Assembly (NCBI GenBank): GCA_009829735.1
Contig: CM020620.1
Span: 22,232,020 to 22,296,019, forward strand
Source: Pyropia yezoensis
Lineage: Eukaryota > Rhodophyta > Bangiophyceae > Bangiales > Bangiaceae
Length of the DNA stretch: 64,000 nt
Reading direction: 5' to 3'
The position numbers and the translations under genes are program-made. The notes below the pieces were generated by a model. That model searched no databases, was not told the DNA's origin, and was given only the letters and a program-made list of their open reading frames with translations. Positions 32,923-42,355 of this stretch are shown here, one piece after another (the first letter of the stretch is position 1; each line of letters opens with the position of its first letter).

Positions 32923-33380
32923 TGACCCCCAGGTAGGGGGGCAACACGTGCCATGCAAGGGGCGGCAGGCCGCTAGTCTGATCCGTTCCTCCCCCTGCAT
33001 TTGGGTCCGTATTCCCTAAGTTTGGGATAGTTAGCTTAGTAGTAAATCCAACTTGGATTTGAGGGTTTTCTGCATTTATCGTCTTGAATTTTCGTGTGGT
33101 CCGGTGGGCAGGTGCTGGGGTGGGAGATTCTGAGTGGCGAGATTCTGAGGGGACCCTGGGGGGATAAGGGGAGGGACAGCGGGGCCTGGCCCTACGTCCC
33201 CGTCCCGACCAAGAAACTGTTGGACCACACACCATCCTCTTGTTGGTCAGTGGGGGGTTTGCCCCACAACAGGGACCGAGTGTGTGCGACTTGCACTTCT
33301 TCCGGTTCCCCCGACACGGGAGGCAGCCCTTGTACACCGCCCCAACTTGGGTGCCGTATGTGTAAGTGGTTTTTGCCACA
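32923..33380 (+). repeat. 3' LTR of element B
   Basis: It matches the 5' LTR over the full 458 bp with about seven differences seen by eye (three near 32961-32980, two near 33184-33192, two near 33356-33366). Confidence 0.92.
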
Positions 33381-33476
33381 GTAGCTGCCGCCCGTTCTCC
33401 CGGCACGCAAGGGGAGAACGGGTAGAAGTACCCTGCCGTCGGAGGTTCGGGAAGACACTTGGGGAGAGCGCGTGCC

Positions 33477-33725
33477 CTACTCGTTTCCCGGGTCAGAGGA
33501 TTCCTTGGAGGTCTCGATCTCCAGGTCAAAGTCCCTAGAAGCCTCCTTGGTCAGAGCCTCCGTGATACTCTGTAAGGTCGCCACCCAGATTGCGTGTACC
33601 TGTGCCTTGTTCGCCATGGAAGGCGCGCGCTGGTCAGCCCAGTTGACTTCCTTCGCAAACACTAGCCCTTGACGCTTGAGCTTCTCCTGCAGGTCCTTTG
33701 GGATGGTCGGGCACTGGTAAGACAT
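33477..33725 (-). CDS. Short ORF at the 5' end of element A
   Basis: An 82-codon frame starting MSYQCPTIPKDLQEKLKRQG directly after the possible primer-binding site. It contains a mixed-charge middle and an acidic end (FDLEIETSKESSDPGNE). Position suggests it is the start of an element A gag-type protein, but no capsid motif is visible in so short a piece. It is part of a fossil element. Confidence 0.4.
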   Translation of the reverse strand: MSYQCPTIPKDLQEKLKRQGLVFAKEVNWADQRAPSMANKAQVHAIWVATLQSITEALTKEASRDFDLEIETSKESSDPGNE

Positions 33726-33744
33726 CGTCGGCGACCGGAACCAC

Positions 33745-34380
33745 TGCAGTTCGCTGCATGTGTTTCACGCATTTCAACCCCTTTTGAAATGCAACAATTG
33801 CAGTGAAGTGTCTGCATTTCAACAGGACTCAAGAGCCGTGAAAGTCACGCTGTACAGGGATTATGCATCCGCGCACACAACGCGATGCAGAGCGAATTGC
33901 ACAGAAAACATGCAGTGACTTGAATAGGCATCGCAAGGGGTATCCGGCAGCAGCCGAATGCCCGCCCGCTTTCTTCCGGTCCATGTGGAGTTGTTGGTTG
34001 ATTTTTGTGTACTTTCTATTATTTTATTCAAATGGTAGTTGAGTGCACGTCGCACGCCGGCGAGTGCAAATAGTGCACCGCGGCGGGCCACCTCGATCGC
34101 CGAGATCCTGCGCACAGACACCGACACCGACACGGCCACATGCGGTGTCCGTGCTGGGGCAAATTGCCGGTGTCTGGCGTGCGCCAGACAAAGGGCCCAG
34201 ACGCAGTGTCTGCGCCTCGTGTCTCCGCCTGGTGGGCTCCAGACATGGGCGATCTCGACAGCACCCGGCCCCCGCACCCCCACACCTGCGGTCGCCGCTG
34301 CCCACTGCCTCCACCACCGTCGTCGATACCGGCACGGCCGCCGTCTCCACCACCGCAGCCGCGACCGCCACCACCACCGC
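33745..34380. other. Low-complexity flank between element A and the minisatellite
   Basis: Short words such as gaaatgc, gcaattg and ttgcag recur at 33750-33830, possibly LTR-derived sequence of element A. From 34060 onward the composition returns to GC-rich. I see no gene. Confidence 0.4.
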
Positions 34381-35157
34381 CACCGTGGCCGCCACCGACG
34401 CCGCCTCTTCCGCCCTGGCCGCGACCGCCTCGCCCACCGCAGCCGCGGACGCCACTGCATCGGCCACAGTGCCTGCCACCACCTCCGCCACCGTGGCCGC
34501 CACCGACGCCGCCTCTTCCGCCCTGGCCGCGACCGCCTCGCCCACCGCAGCCGCGGACGCCACTGCATCGGCCACGGTGCCCGCCACCACCTCCGCCACC
34601 GTGACCGCCACCGACGCCGCCTCTTCCGCCCTGGCCGCGACTGCCTCGCCCACCGCAGCCGCGGACGCCACTGCATCGGCCCCGGTGCCCGCCACCACCC
34701 CCGCCACCGTGACCGCCACCGACGCCGCCTCTTCCGCCCTGGCCGCGACCGCCTCGCCCACCGCAGCCGCGGACGCCACTGCATCGGCCACGGTGCCCGC
34801 CACCACCTCCGCCACCGTGGCCGCCACCGACGCCGCCTCTTCCGCCCTGGCCGCGACCGCCTCGCCCACCGCAGCCGCGGACGCCACTGCATCGGCCACG
34901 GTGCCTGCCACCACCTCCGTCACCGTGGCCGCCACCGACGCCGCCTCTTCCGCCCTGGCCGCGACCGCCTCGCCCACCGAAGCCGCGGACGCCACTGCAT
35001 CGTCCACGGTGCCTGCCACCACCTCCGCCACCGTGGCCGCCACCGACTTCGCCTCCCCCACCCTGGCTGTGACCGCCTCGCCCACCGCAGCCGCGGACGC
35101 CACTGCATCATCCACGGTGCCTGCCACCACCTCCGCCACCGTGGCCGCCACCGACAA
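34024..35157 (-). CDS. Possible amphipathic-repeat protein encoded by the minisatellite
   Basis: A 377-codon open frame made mainly of about seven 36-residue repeats (core VAATVAEVVAGTVADAVASA, then AAVGEAVAARAEEA). The Ala/Val face alternates with Glu/Asp/Arg, as in surface-binding or desiccation-type helices. After the repeats comes a Cys/Arg-rich tail that looks like non-coding sequence read through. No ATG begins the frame; a short upstream exon would be needed. The plus strand is also open, so this could be a non-coding satellite. Low confidence. Confidence 0.25.
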   Translation of the reverse strand: MSVAATVAEVVAGTVDDAVASAAAVGEAVTARVGEAKSVAATVAEVVAGTVDDAVASAASVGEAVAARAEEAASVAATVTEVVAGTVADAVASAAAVGEAVAARAEEAASVAATVAEVVAGTVADAVASAAAVGEAVAARAEEAASVAVTVAGVVAGTGADAVASAAAVGEAVAARAEEAASVAVTVAEVVAGTVADAVASAAAVGEAVAARAEEAASVAATVAEVVAGTVADAVASAAAVGEAVAARAEEAASVAATVAVVVAVAAAVVETAAVPVSTTVVEAVGSGDRRCGGAGAGCCRDRPCLEPTRRRHEAQTLRLGPLSGARQTPAICPSTDTACGRVGVGVCAQDLGDRGGPPRCTICTRRRATCTQLPFE

Positions 35158-35160
35158 CCA
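34381..35160. repeat. 108-bp minisatellite, about seven copies, open on both strands
   Basis: The unit begins gacgccgcctcttccgccct and recurs at 34397, 34505, 34613, 34721, 34829 and 34937, with a diverged copy at about 35045, always 108 bases apart. Because 108 is a multiple of 3, all frames repeat in step. The plus strand encodes a 36-residue Ala/Thr/Ser unit (AATDAASSALAATASPTAAA). The minus strand encodes an amphipathic 36-residue unit (ATVAEVVAGTVADAVASAAA, then VGEAVAARAEEA) like LEA or apolipoprotein helices. The minus frame has the more protein-like pattern of hydrophobic and charged residues, but it has no ATG at its head. Confidence 0.85.
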
Positions 35161-35236
35161 TCGTCCCGCCTCTACATAGAGGGCATGCGAGGCGTGGGTT
35201 GCGAGTGGGGGGGGGGACGAACGGGGGGGAGACGAA

Positions 35237-35245
35237 ATGGGGAGG

Positions 35246-35277
<32 letters not shown>
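35237..35277. repeat. Long G run
   Basis: About 40 bases of almost pure G, just 3' (plus sense) of the minisatellite and between it and the acidic-tail gene. Its length in the assembly is unlikely to be exact. Confidence 0.8.
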
Positions 35278-35383
35278 AAGGGGGTCGCAGGAAGGAGACT
35301 CGTCACGGAATGCGGTTGAGTGCGATAAACATGTAGAGATGCAATACCATGCACAGATATACTAGCAAGCAAAGGACACACCA

Positions 35384-38300
35384 TCACGCGTCGCCACCGT
35401 CCTCATCATGGTCCTCACTCACACTCGCCCCGCCACTTCCACCATCCTCCCCACTCTCGTCATCCTCCACACTCTCGCCATCCTCCACACTCACGTCGTC
35501 GTCCGCACTGCCAACATCATCCATACTCTCCTCGCCCCCTTTCTCTTCGTCGCCCTCCTCATGACTCGCCTCCTCACATCCGTCCTCCTCCTCCTCACCA
35601 TCCTCCTCACCATCCTCCTCACTATCCTCCTCACCATCATCCTCACCGTCCTCCTCATCGCCTTCCTCCTCCTCATCGCCTTCCTCCTCCTCACCGACTT
35701 CCTCCTCCTCGTCGGCACTGCCCTCCTCCATCTCCACATCGCCCCCGGAGCTGTCATCATCGCCGTGCTCCCCCACATCTGCCTCCCACGTTGCATCACT
35801 GTCCTCCTCTTTCTCCTGGACGACCTGCACATCATCCGCGGGCTCCAGCTTCACCTTGACCTGCGCCTTCCGGATGCTCACCGGCTGAGCAGACATAAGG
35901 CGCTGACGACGGAGCTCATCGCGCGACGTCGGCGAGACCGCAACGGATGTCGGGGTCACCAGCACGACGTCCTCGTCTGAGGTGAAGTCTGACTTCTCTT
36001 CAATGGAGGAGTCCCCCAACAGAAGCAAAGCATTCTTCTGCTTCATCTCATCACCGTTGAACTTGCGCTTCGCGCCACGCCTGGCGGAAAACGTACGCGG
36101 CCCCAGTGTCACCTCTGGGTCCTTGAGGGAGGCGCAGTCGTCCTTGTCCACGCCGGTCTCAAAAAGCCGCACCCAGACGCAGTCCGGCGAGCTCGCCGAC
36201 TCGAACAGGGCCGCCAGTTCTTCACAGAATACAGCCCTGTGGGACGGGGTCAACCCACCAAAGACATCCTGCATCCCCTGCTTCGTGTACGCTTGCAAGA
36301 GGAGCTGGGAGCGGACCTGTTGCAGAAAGAACGAACAAAAATACAAGGAAGCGACATACCAACCAAGGCACGGGGTCCAAGACAGGAGAGTACCAAGCAC
36401 CACACGACGACGAAGCGTTGTCCGTCAGCCACACCATGCATGTTGCACACAGCCACCTGCACGAGTCCAGTCACTTGCCCAAGACACAATTGCAACAAGT
36501 TGCAGGACAACACACCACAACACAACAATATACAGAATGAGGCAACACACACAACAACATACCTTGGCCACTATGATTGCCAACTGACAGAGGCGCAAGC
36601 GCAACACCACGCGGCCCTTGTGGATGGCGGTCGTCTTGGCCTCGTCAATGTCCAAGTTCCGAATGAACTCCGCCGCCAACTGGTACAGGGCATGGCGACC
36701 CTTTTTCGTCTTGAGGTACCGTCGGCCGCGCAGCCACCACAGCGCCGCCTTGGCCTTTGCCTCTTCCAGCCGCTCCGCCTCCTTCTCCTCCGACTCCTTG
36801 ACTTTCCTCGGCTTCGGGGCACACCCTGCGGTCTCAATCCACTGCGTGTAGTACTGCCACCGTTGGAAGACCCAACGCGTGAGCGCACCGTAGGTTTAGG
36901 AGCGCGCCTGCGTACACAGGGCGAAAACGTCGCTCACGCGCCGCTTCCCCTTAGTTTCCTTTTCGCCTTCCTTAGTCTTGCGAGGCTTACGAGGGACGGT
37001 TGCAGCCACGGTCCGTCCCAGCTCCTTGTCGCGCCTGAGGCTAGCCGGGGCCGCCGCCATTATCGACGCCAGATACATCGCCTCGGCGTCCTCCTGGCAG
37101 AGGAAGACGTCGTCGGCGTCCTCCGGCGCCGCCAGAACAGACCATTGTTGACCCGCGCTGACACCTCCGCGCGGATGGCAGCGGCCAGGACAAGGCCCAC
37201 CTTTTCCTCGGGGTGACGGGCCGGGCCCTTGCCCTTGGAAGAGGTCCTCCCCACGTAAGAGGTTGCACCACTGGTGGCGGCACCCGCAACAGCAGGCTTG
37301 GGGCGCGGTCTGGCCGGTGCCACAGCGGCAGCGGCGGGCTGTCGCTTCTTGCCTGCCACTGCATTGCGTTGCCCCCGGATCCTCCCCCCCACCTCACCCA
37401 TTCCGCCCACGACTGCCGGCGCGAGACGCTTGAAGGCGCTCACGGGCGCACCTGCCACCAACGCGTACCCCCCCCCAGCCGTGCTGGCACGAGCACGGGC
37501 CCCACTGGCAGCTGCAGGACAAGCCGGCGTCGACACCGCGCGACGTTTTGCGAGGGGCTCTGCTGTCGACGACGGTGTCACCGCAGCGGGTCCGGAGGGC
37601 GGCTTTCGCGCGGATGCGCCGGGTGGGGCGCCCACAGCGGGAGCCTTCCTTTTCGCCAAAGTCTTGCGGCGCTTTAGGGGGCGCGGGGTAGCGGGCGGGG
37701 TGGTGGTCCGCTTGTCCTGCGCGGCAGCCTCGGCCGACACCGCGTCCTCGGAGTTGCTGCTTGAGCTGCTGGAGCTGGGGGACGTCGACTGGAGCTTTGC
37801 CGGCGGTGGCTTCTTGCGCTTGGAGAGCTTCTCGGCCGTTTTCACTTTCTTGACGGAAGCCTTTGCTGGACGACGGGGGTGCTTGAGTGTGCTGCCCCCC
37901 GCATCAGCGTCGGGGACCGCCCCCCCGCCAGGGACAGCCTTCCTCTTCAATTGGGTTGCCAGAGGTCGAGGTGTCTCCTCGAGAGTAGCCTGAGGGCCGT
38001 CGGGGGGGCGAGGGGGGGGGGGGGGGGGGGGGGGGGGGGCGGAAACGGGAGCGCACAGTCCGGAACAGAATTCGTGGAGCGCAAGGGGCTGGGAGTAACA
38101 CGAGCGACGTGTTAGAACCAGTTGTATGCAAAGCGATGCAGGCACATGCACATCGAAGCACACAGGGGCGCGTACGAGAACAAAAAAAAATAGGCTTTGA
38201 AGGCGCACCTGTTTCTTCTTTCTAAACACCGCCTTGGCAACGCGGCGCGGGGGTGTCACAGGAGCCTCTTCGTCCGTGTTGACCTGCTGATGAAGTGAGA

Positions 38301-40765
38301 TGCTTGAGAGGGGGGGGGGGGGCGGGGGGGGGGGGGGGGGGGGGGGGCGGGCGAGTGGGGGCAGCAGACCAGCATATTGGGGACAGAGACAGATATGAAA
38401 GTCAGTACCACCGATACCCGTGGATTCACAACGCGCTGCAAACAAAGACATGACAAGAACAGGGCGTCCAGTGTGCGTCAACACCGTGATACACGCGGAG
38501 ACAAGACCTTGCGCATACCTGTTGCTTCTTGGTGCGGCGTGGAGACGCAGCCGGGGTTGCCTTCGACGGGCGGCGGGGAGGGGCACGTGGCGCTCCGCTT
38601 CCCGTGCTCGGCTGGCGGTTGAGGACGGGGGGTGGGGGCGACGCGTAGGAAGGGGGATATATGGTGGGGGGGTGACGGTAAGATGCAGTCAACATGGAGA
38701 CGGAGGAGGGCGTCAGTATCAAGTGAATAAAGCACCGGGTCGTGCGCTGCACGTACATGCGAAGGACTCAGCACAACAGCGTAGAACGGTAAAAATAGAG
38801 CACCCTCCTCAGTTGGCGTACCTGGTTTGGCACGGGGACCGGCTTGGTCACTTTGCGCCTCCCTGCAACAGGAGTCGCCTGCAACTGACGGCGAAATGAT
38901 GCTTCCGCGGGCGGGTCATAATCGGTGGTTGCCTGATGGGCGTGGCGGAGGGGGGGGGGGAGGAGGCAAAGAGGGCGAAGAGAAAGAGCGGGGTGGCCAC
39001 CAGAGCGAGGGAGTGGACAGTCAGCGCACTGTACTTCACTGCACTGCAACTTGTCCGACAGAGTGTACTGTATCCCACTGCACTGCAACCTGCCCGAACC
39101 CAGTCAGGATATCAATGGAGAGACCGAGCGCCATCTTCTTACCGTCCTCTTCCCTTTTCCGACTTTCTTGGGACGCAGGGGCACCTTCCGCCCACCTGCC
39201 TTCGTCGTTGTCTGCTTCACACGAGACATCCACGACGAGAGAAATTCATTGTGCAGGAGCGGGACAAAGCCCACCAGGCGCGTCAGACACCGACGTCAAT
39301 GTCAGCGTGGTGAAGCTGGAGCACCGTCATTGAGAGTGGCAACACGAGACGTCAAAACACACTGTCATGCAGATAGATTCCGGGTCATACAGGACAAACA
39401 TACCTTCACGGTTCCTGGCGAGGGGGTATCCGACCTCAGCCGGGACCGAGGGCTCGGGGAGTTCCTGTCCATCGCAAGTGTGTCGGGTTCTGACCTGGGG
39501 ACATCAACAGGCGGAGGACCACCATCGTCCGCGGTCTCATCACCGGCGGGGTCACCCGCGGCAGTACCTTCACCACCTGCGCCACCGTCACCGTCGCCGG
39601 CGTCCAGCCGGCCAGCACCAGCACCGCCAACGCATCCTGCAGGCGCGTCACCTGTAGATCCAGCGCCGTCACCAGCGCCGTCGCCACCAACCCCCACACT
39701 GGCGCCAGCCTCTTGATCCGCTGCCGCACCGTCTGCGCCACATCCCTCGCCTTGGTTCAGCGGCAGGGGTTGGGCGCTCGCGGCGCGCGCTGCACGCAAC
39801 GCGTCCGTCTCCCCGTCCGGGGTCAGCGTCGTCTGCTTGAAGCCCATCTCACTATCGTCCGTGTCCGTGAAGGGTCGCCCGGGCGGCCAAGCCGTCGTAG
39901 CCACCGTCCCCAGAAGCGGTGTCGGCACGGCCGGCGCCACAGCCAAGGGTGTGACCGCCGCGGGCTTTTCGAAAGCCTGCCGCAGTAGAAGATTGGCGGC
40001 CAGCGTCGCTGCCGCCTCCAGGCGATCTGCCTCGGCACCGGCGAGCAAGGCAGCGTCGGCGGGCGACTGGGGTCCCACGATGGGCGAGCCTCGCGGGGTT
40101 GTCGGCGCCGTAGCCGCAGACGTCGGCGGCGCCGGCACAGTGGCCGTGGATGGCAGGGCCGACGTCGTGGCGGGGCTGGTACCCGCCGTGGTAGCCGAGG
40201 GGGGCGCCACAGAGGTTGGCGGCGCCGGCACGGTAGCCGTGGATGGCAGCGGCGACGAGGCGGCGGAGCTGTCACCCGCCGTCGTTGCCCGGCGCGCCAC
40301 CACCGGAGCCGCCGCTGTCGAAACGCCCCCCGGAGTGGCCGCCGCCGGGATCTCCGGGATGGCCACCGGGCCCGCCGTCGCAAGGGGCGCCGCCGTCGCA
40401 GCGGGTGGGCGGGCCGCCGCCGCCGAAGTCGGTGGTCGGGGAGCCGCCGACGGGATCGGTGGTCGGGGCGCCGCCGTCGGGTTCGGTGGGTTGGGCGGCG
40501 CCGCCGTCGGGATCGGTGGGTTGGGCGGCGCCGCCGTCGGGATCGGTGGGATGGGCGGCGCCGCCGTGCTCGGTCTGGCGGGCGAGGGCACGCGGGTGAC
40601 GGGCACCTCGATCGCACTTGGCGCCACGGGCGTCCTTGACGCCAGGTTCCCCGTTGCGTTGGTGGGCGAGTGCGGGTGCGTGGCTCTCGGGGGGGAGGCT
40701 GTGGGTGCCTGCGGGGAGGGGGGGGGGGTGGAGATCGTTCGTCGCGGGGGGGTCGTGGTCGACAT
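35384..40765 (-). CDS. Nuclear protein with basic N-terminal half and acidic tail, nine exons, unrecognised
   Basis: Model exons: 39404-40765, 39143-39211, 38822-38932, 38519-38611, 38209-38283, 37165-37989, 36938-37120, 36563-36853 and 35384-36316, giving about 1313 residues. All eight introns are phase 0 and most donors are CAG or AAG followed by GT. The 44-base intron at 37121-37164 is doubtful and may instead be an indel. The protein starts MSTTTPPRRTISTPPPSPQA and is Pro/Ala-rich to about 454. Short basic exons follow (RKVPLRPKKVGKGKRT, PRRPSKATPAASPRRTKKQQ, PPRRVAKAVFRKKKQ), then Lys-rich disorder. A helical, more conserved-looking part comes next (WWLRGRRYLKTKKGRHALYQ, AEFIRNLDIDEAKTTAIHKG, QDVFGGLTPSHRAVFCEEL). 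A Glu/Asp tail of about 150 residues ends the chain. This charge layout suits a chromatin or histone-binding protein, but I recognise no domain. Confidence 0.6.
40440..40568 (-). repeat. 30-bp repeats inside exon 1 of the nuclear-protein gene
   Basis: Three to four copies of a 30-base unit (core gggatcggtgggttgggcgg) encode PTAAPPNPPI-type decapeptides on the minus strand, so the repeat length keeps the frame. Confidence 0.75.
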
Positions 40766-42355
40766 TGCGCGAGTGTGGTGGCTGGCCCTGGTAGTGGGTG
40801 CGCTTCTCTTCACCGTGCATGCACAGGGCCCCTCGGGGAGGCGGACGCCGCGTGGACACGTGCAAAAGCTGTTGGATCCGTACCCACAGTGTATAAAGCT
40901 CACTGTCGCCGTCTGTGTGGCCCTGCGACTCATGGCACCTTGTGCCACCTGTTGCCGTGTGCTGTAATGCGTGTGTGCGAGGGATTCCTGGACCTGCAGC
41001 CTCACACTGCATCGGCCCACGGGCCCTGTGGGAGCTGGGCAGCGGCTGGGTGGGTAGAAGGGTGCGCGGGCGTGTCGCAGAGGGGGCGGGGAGGTGGATC
41101 GGGGGGGGGGGGCGGGGGAGGGTGTGGCCGTGCTCAGTCACTGTGCGGCAGGTGGGGAGAGGGGAGTGTTGCGAGAGGGGCGAGATTGTGTGGTGCGTTG
41201 GATACGTGGCGTACAAGCAGACAACGTGGTCGGCCGCTCTCCATGGCCTCCGCAGCGACTGCGGCCACAGAAGCTCTTGCAGGTGGCCTTCAGGTGGTGG
41301 CGGATAGATGTGATTGGGCATAGGCACAGCCAAAGCGTGCCTCAGCAGTGGCGTCAACATCCCCAGTTGTTCAATTTCAGAAAGAGGAGCCCTTGCAAAG
41401 AGCAGATATTTTAAGTCTCCAACAACACTTCGCGCTTGCACAAGTAACTGATGAAACCCTGAAACAGGTTTTTGATAAGTCTAAATGATTCGTCAGTTGT
41501 GTACCTATGACGGGGATGGTTCGCATGTGTACTGCTGCGTCCAGCCAACCAGAGCGCGACCGTGTGCATTCATTTCTGACGTGTACATACTTCACGGTTG
41601 AATATACTTTTACAATACATATTGGTTTTACATGATTTCTGTTTGTGCTGGGACGTACTTGGGCGCACAGCAGTCCTCCAGGTGCGTCAAAGAACTTCAA
41701 CGGATCACGGCACCACCAACGCGAGACGGCTTGAGGAAGGACGACCACACCTGGCGCACGATCCGTGGATTGCGCGATCAGTGCCGTGTCTGAGCCTCAG
41801 AACGCAAGTTTTTAGCACACGAAACGCTTGCACAAGCAGCGAGGACAGTGTCCGAGGAGCGAGGGGGGAGCTGCGTGAGGAGTCGTGCACACGGGGGCTC
41901 GTAGGGAGAGGGGTGTGCGAGGGAGGAGGTTTGCGGCGGCGCTGTGGAGGGGAGTGGCGGGGGGGGGGAAGGCGGCGGGGTGGGCCGAGGGGGGAGGGGG
42001 GGGGGGGGGGGTGGAGGGAGAGAGGGAGCTCGGTGGAGGGCGGGGGAAGGGGGGGGGGGGGGGGGAAGGGGGAGGGTGTGTGAGGAGCTTCACGTCATGC
42101 CTCACATTGGCATCCGCAATCACGCAATTGCACGGCGGTACGCCTCGCCGCTGACATTGACCTCGGCGACTGTGTCATTGCGCGGCGTGCCGAGTCCGGT
42201 GGGGCACGCGTCCGCAAGGCTGGCGTCGTGCGCGTCGTCGTTCATCATCTTCACCATTGTCTGCTCACCCGTAACCCGTGCAGCTGTCACGTTGCAGCGC
42301 GTTGCAGTGTGCCTTACAGAGATTTGCACGGTGTTGTGATCGCCTACCTCGTGCG
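40766..42355. other. Upstream region between the nuclear-protein gene and the transposon
   Basis: The first part would hold the promoter of the minus-strand gene. From about 41320 to 41690 the DNA is less GC-rich (agatattttaagtctccaac), then a G-rich block with runs follows at 41930-42070. No coding exon is evident. Confidence 0.4.

Larger units (their letters stand above)
24014..33380 (+). mobile_element. Ty3/gypsy chromodomain element B, nearly whole
   Basis: A 9.4-kb LTR retroelement on the plus strand. Order: LTR (24014-24471), primer-binding site, gag, protease, reverse transcriptase-RNase H-integrase with a C-terminal chromodomain, an opposite-strand ORF, a purine tract, and LTR (32923-33380). 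The two 458-bp LTRs differ at about seven positions by eye (about 98.5% identity), which implies a fairly recent insertion. The flanks carry a possible short, imperfect duplication (agta). It looks almost intact, with about one break in pol. It sits inside the older element A. The chromodomain places it among chromoviruses, which target chromatin marks for integration. Confidence 0.9.
21576..33744 (-). mobile_element. Ty3/gypsy element A, old and truncated, split by element B
   Basis: Element A lies on the minus strand in two parts, 33381-33744 and about 21576-24013, separated by the insertion of element B. Reading in its own direction, the first part begins with a short ORF after a possible primer-binding site (tggttccggtcgccga). 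The second part carries protease, reverse transcriptase and part of RNase H. Integrase and the far LTR are missing. It is broken in several places and older than B, which inserted into it. Confidence 0.75.
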
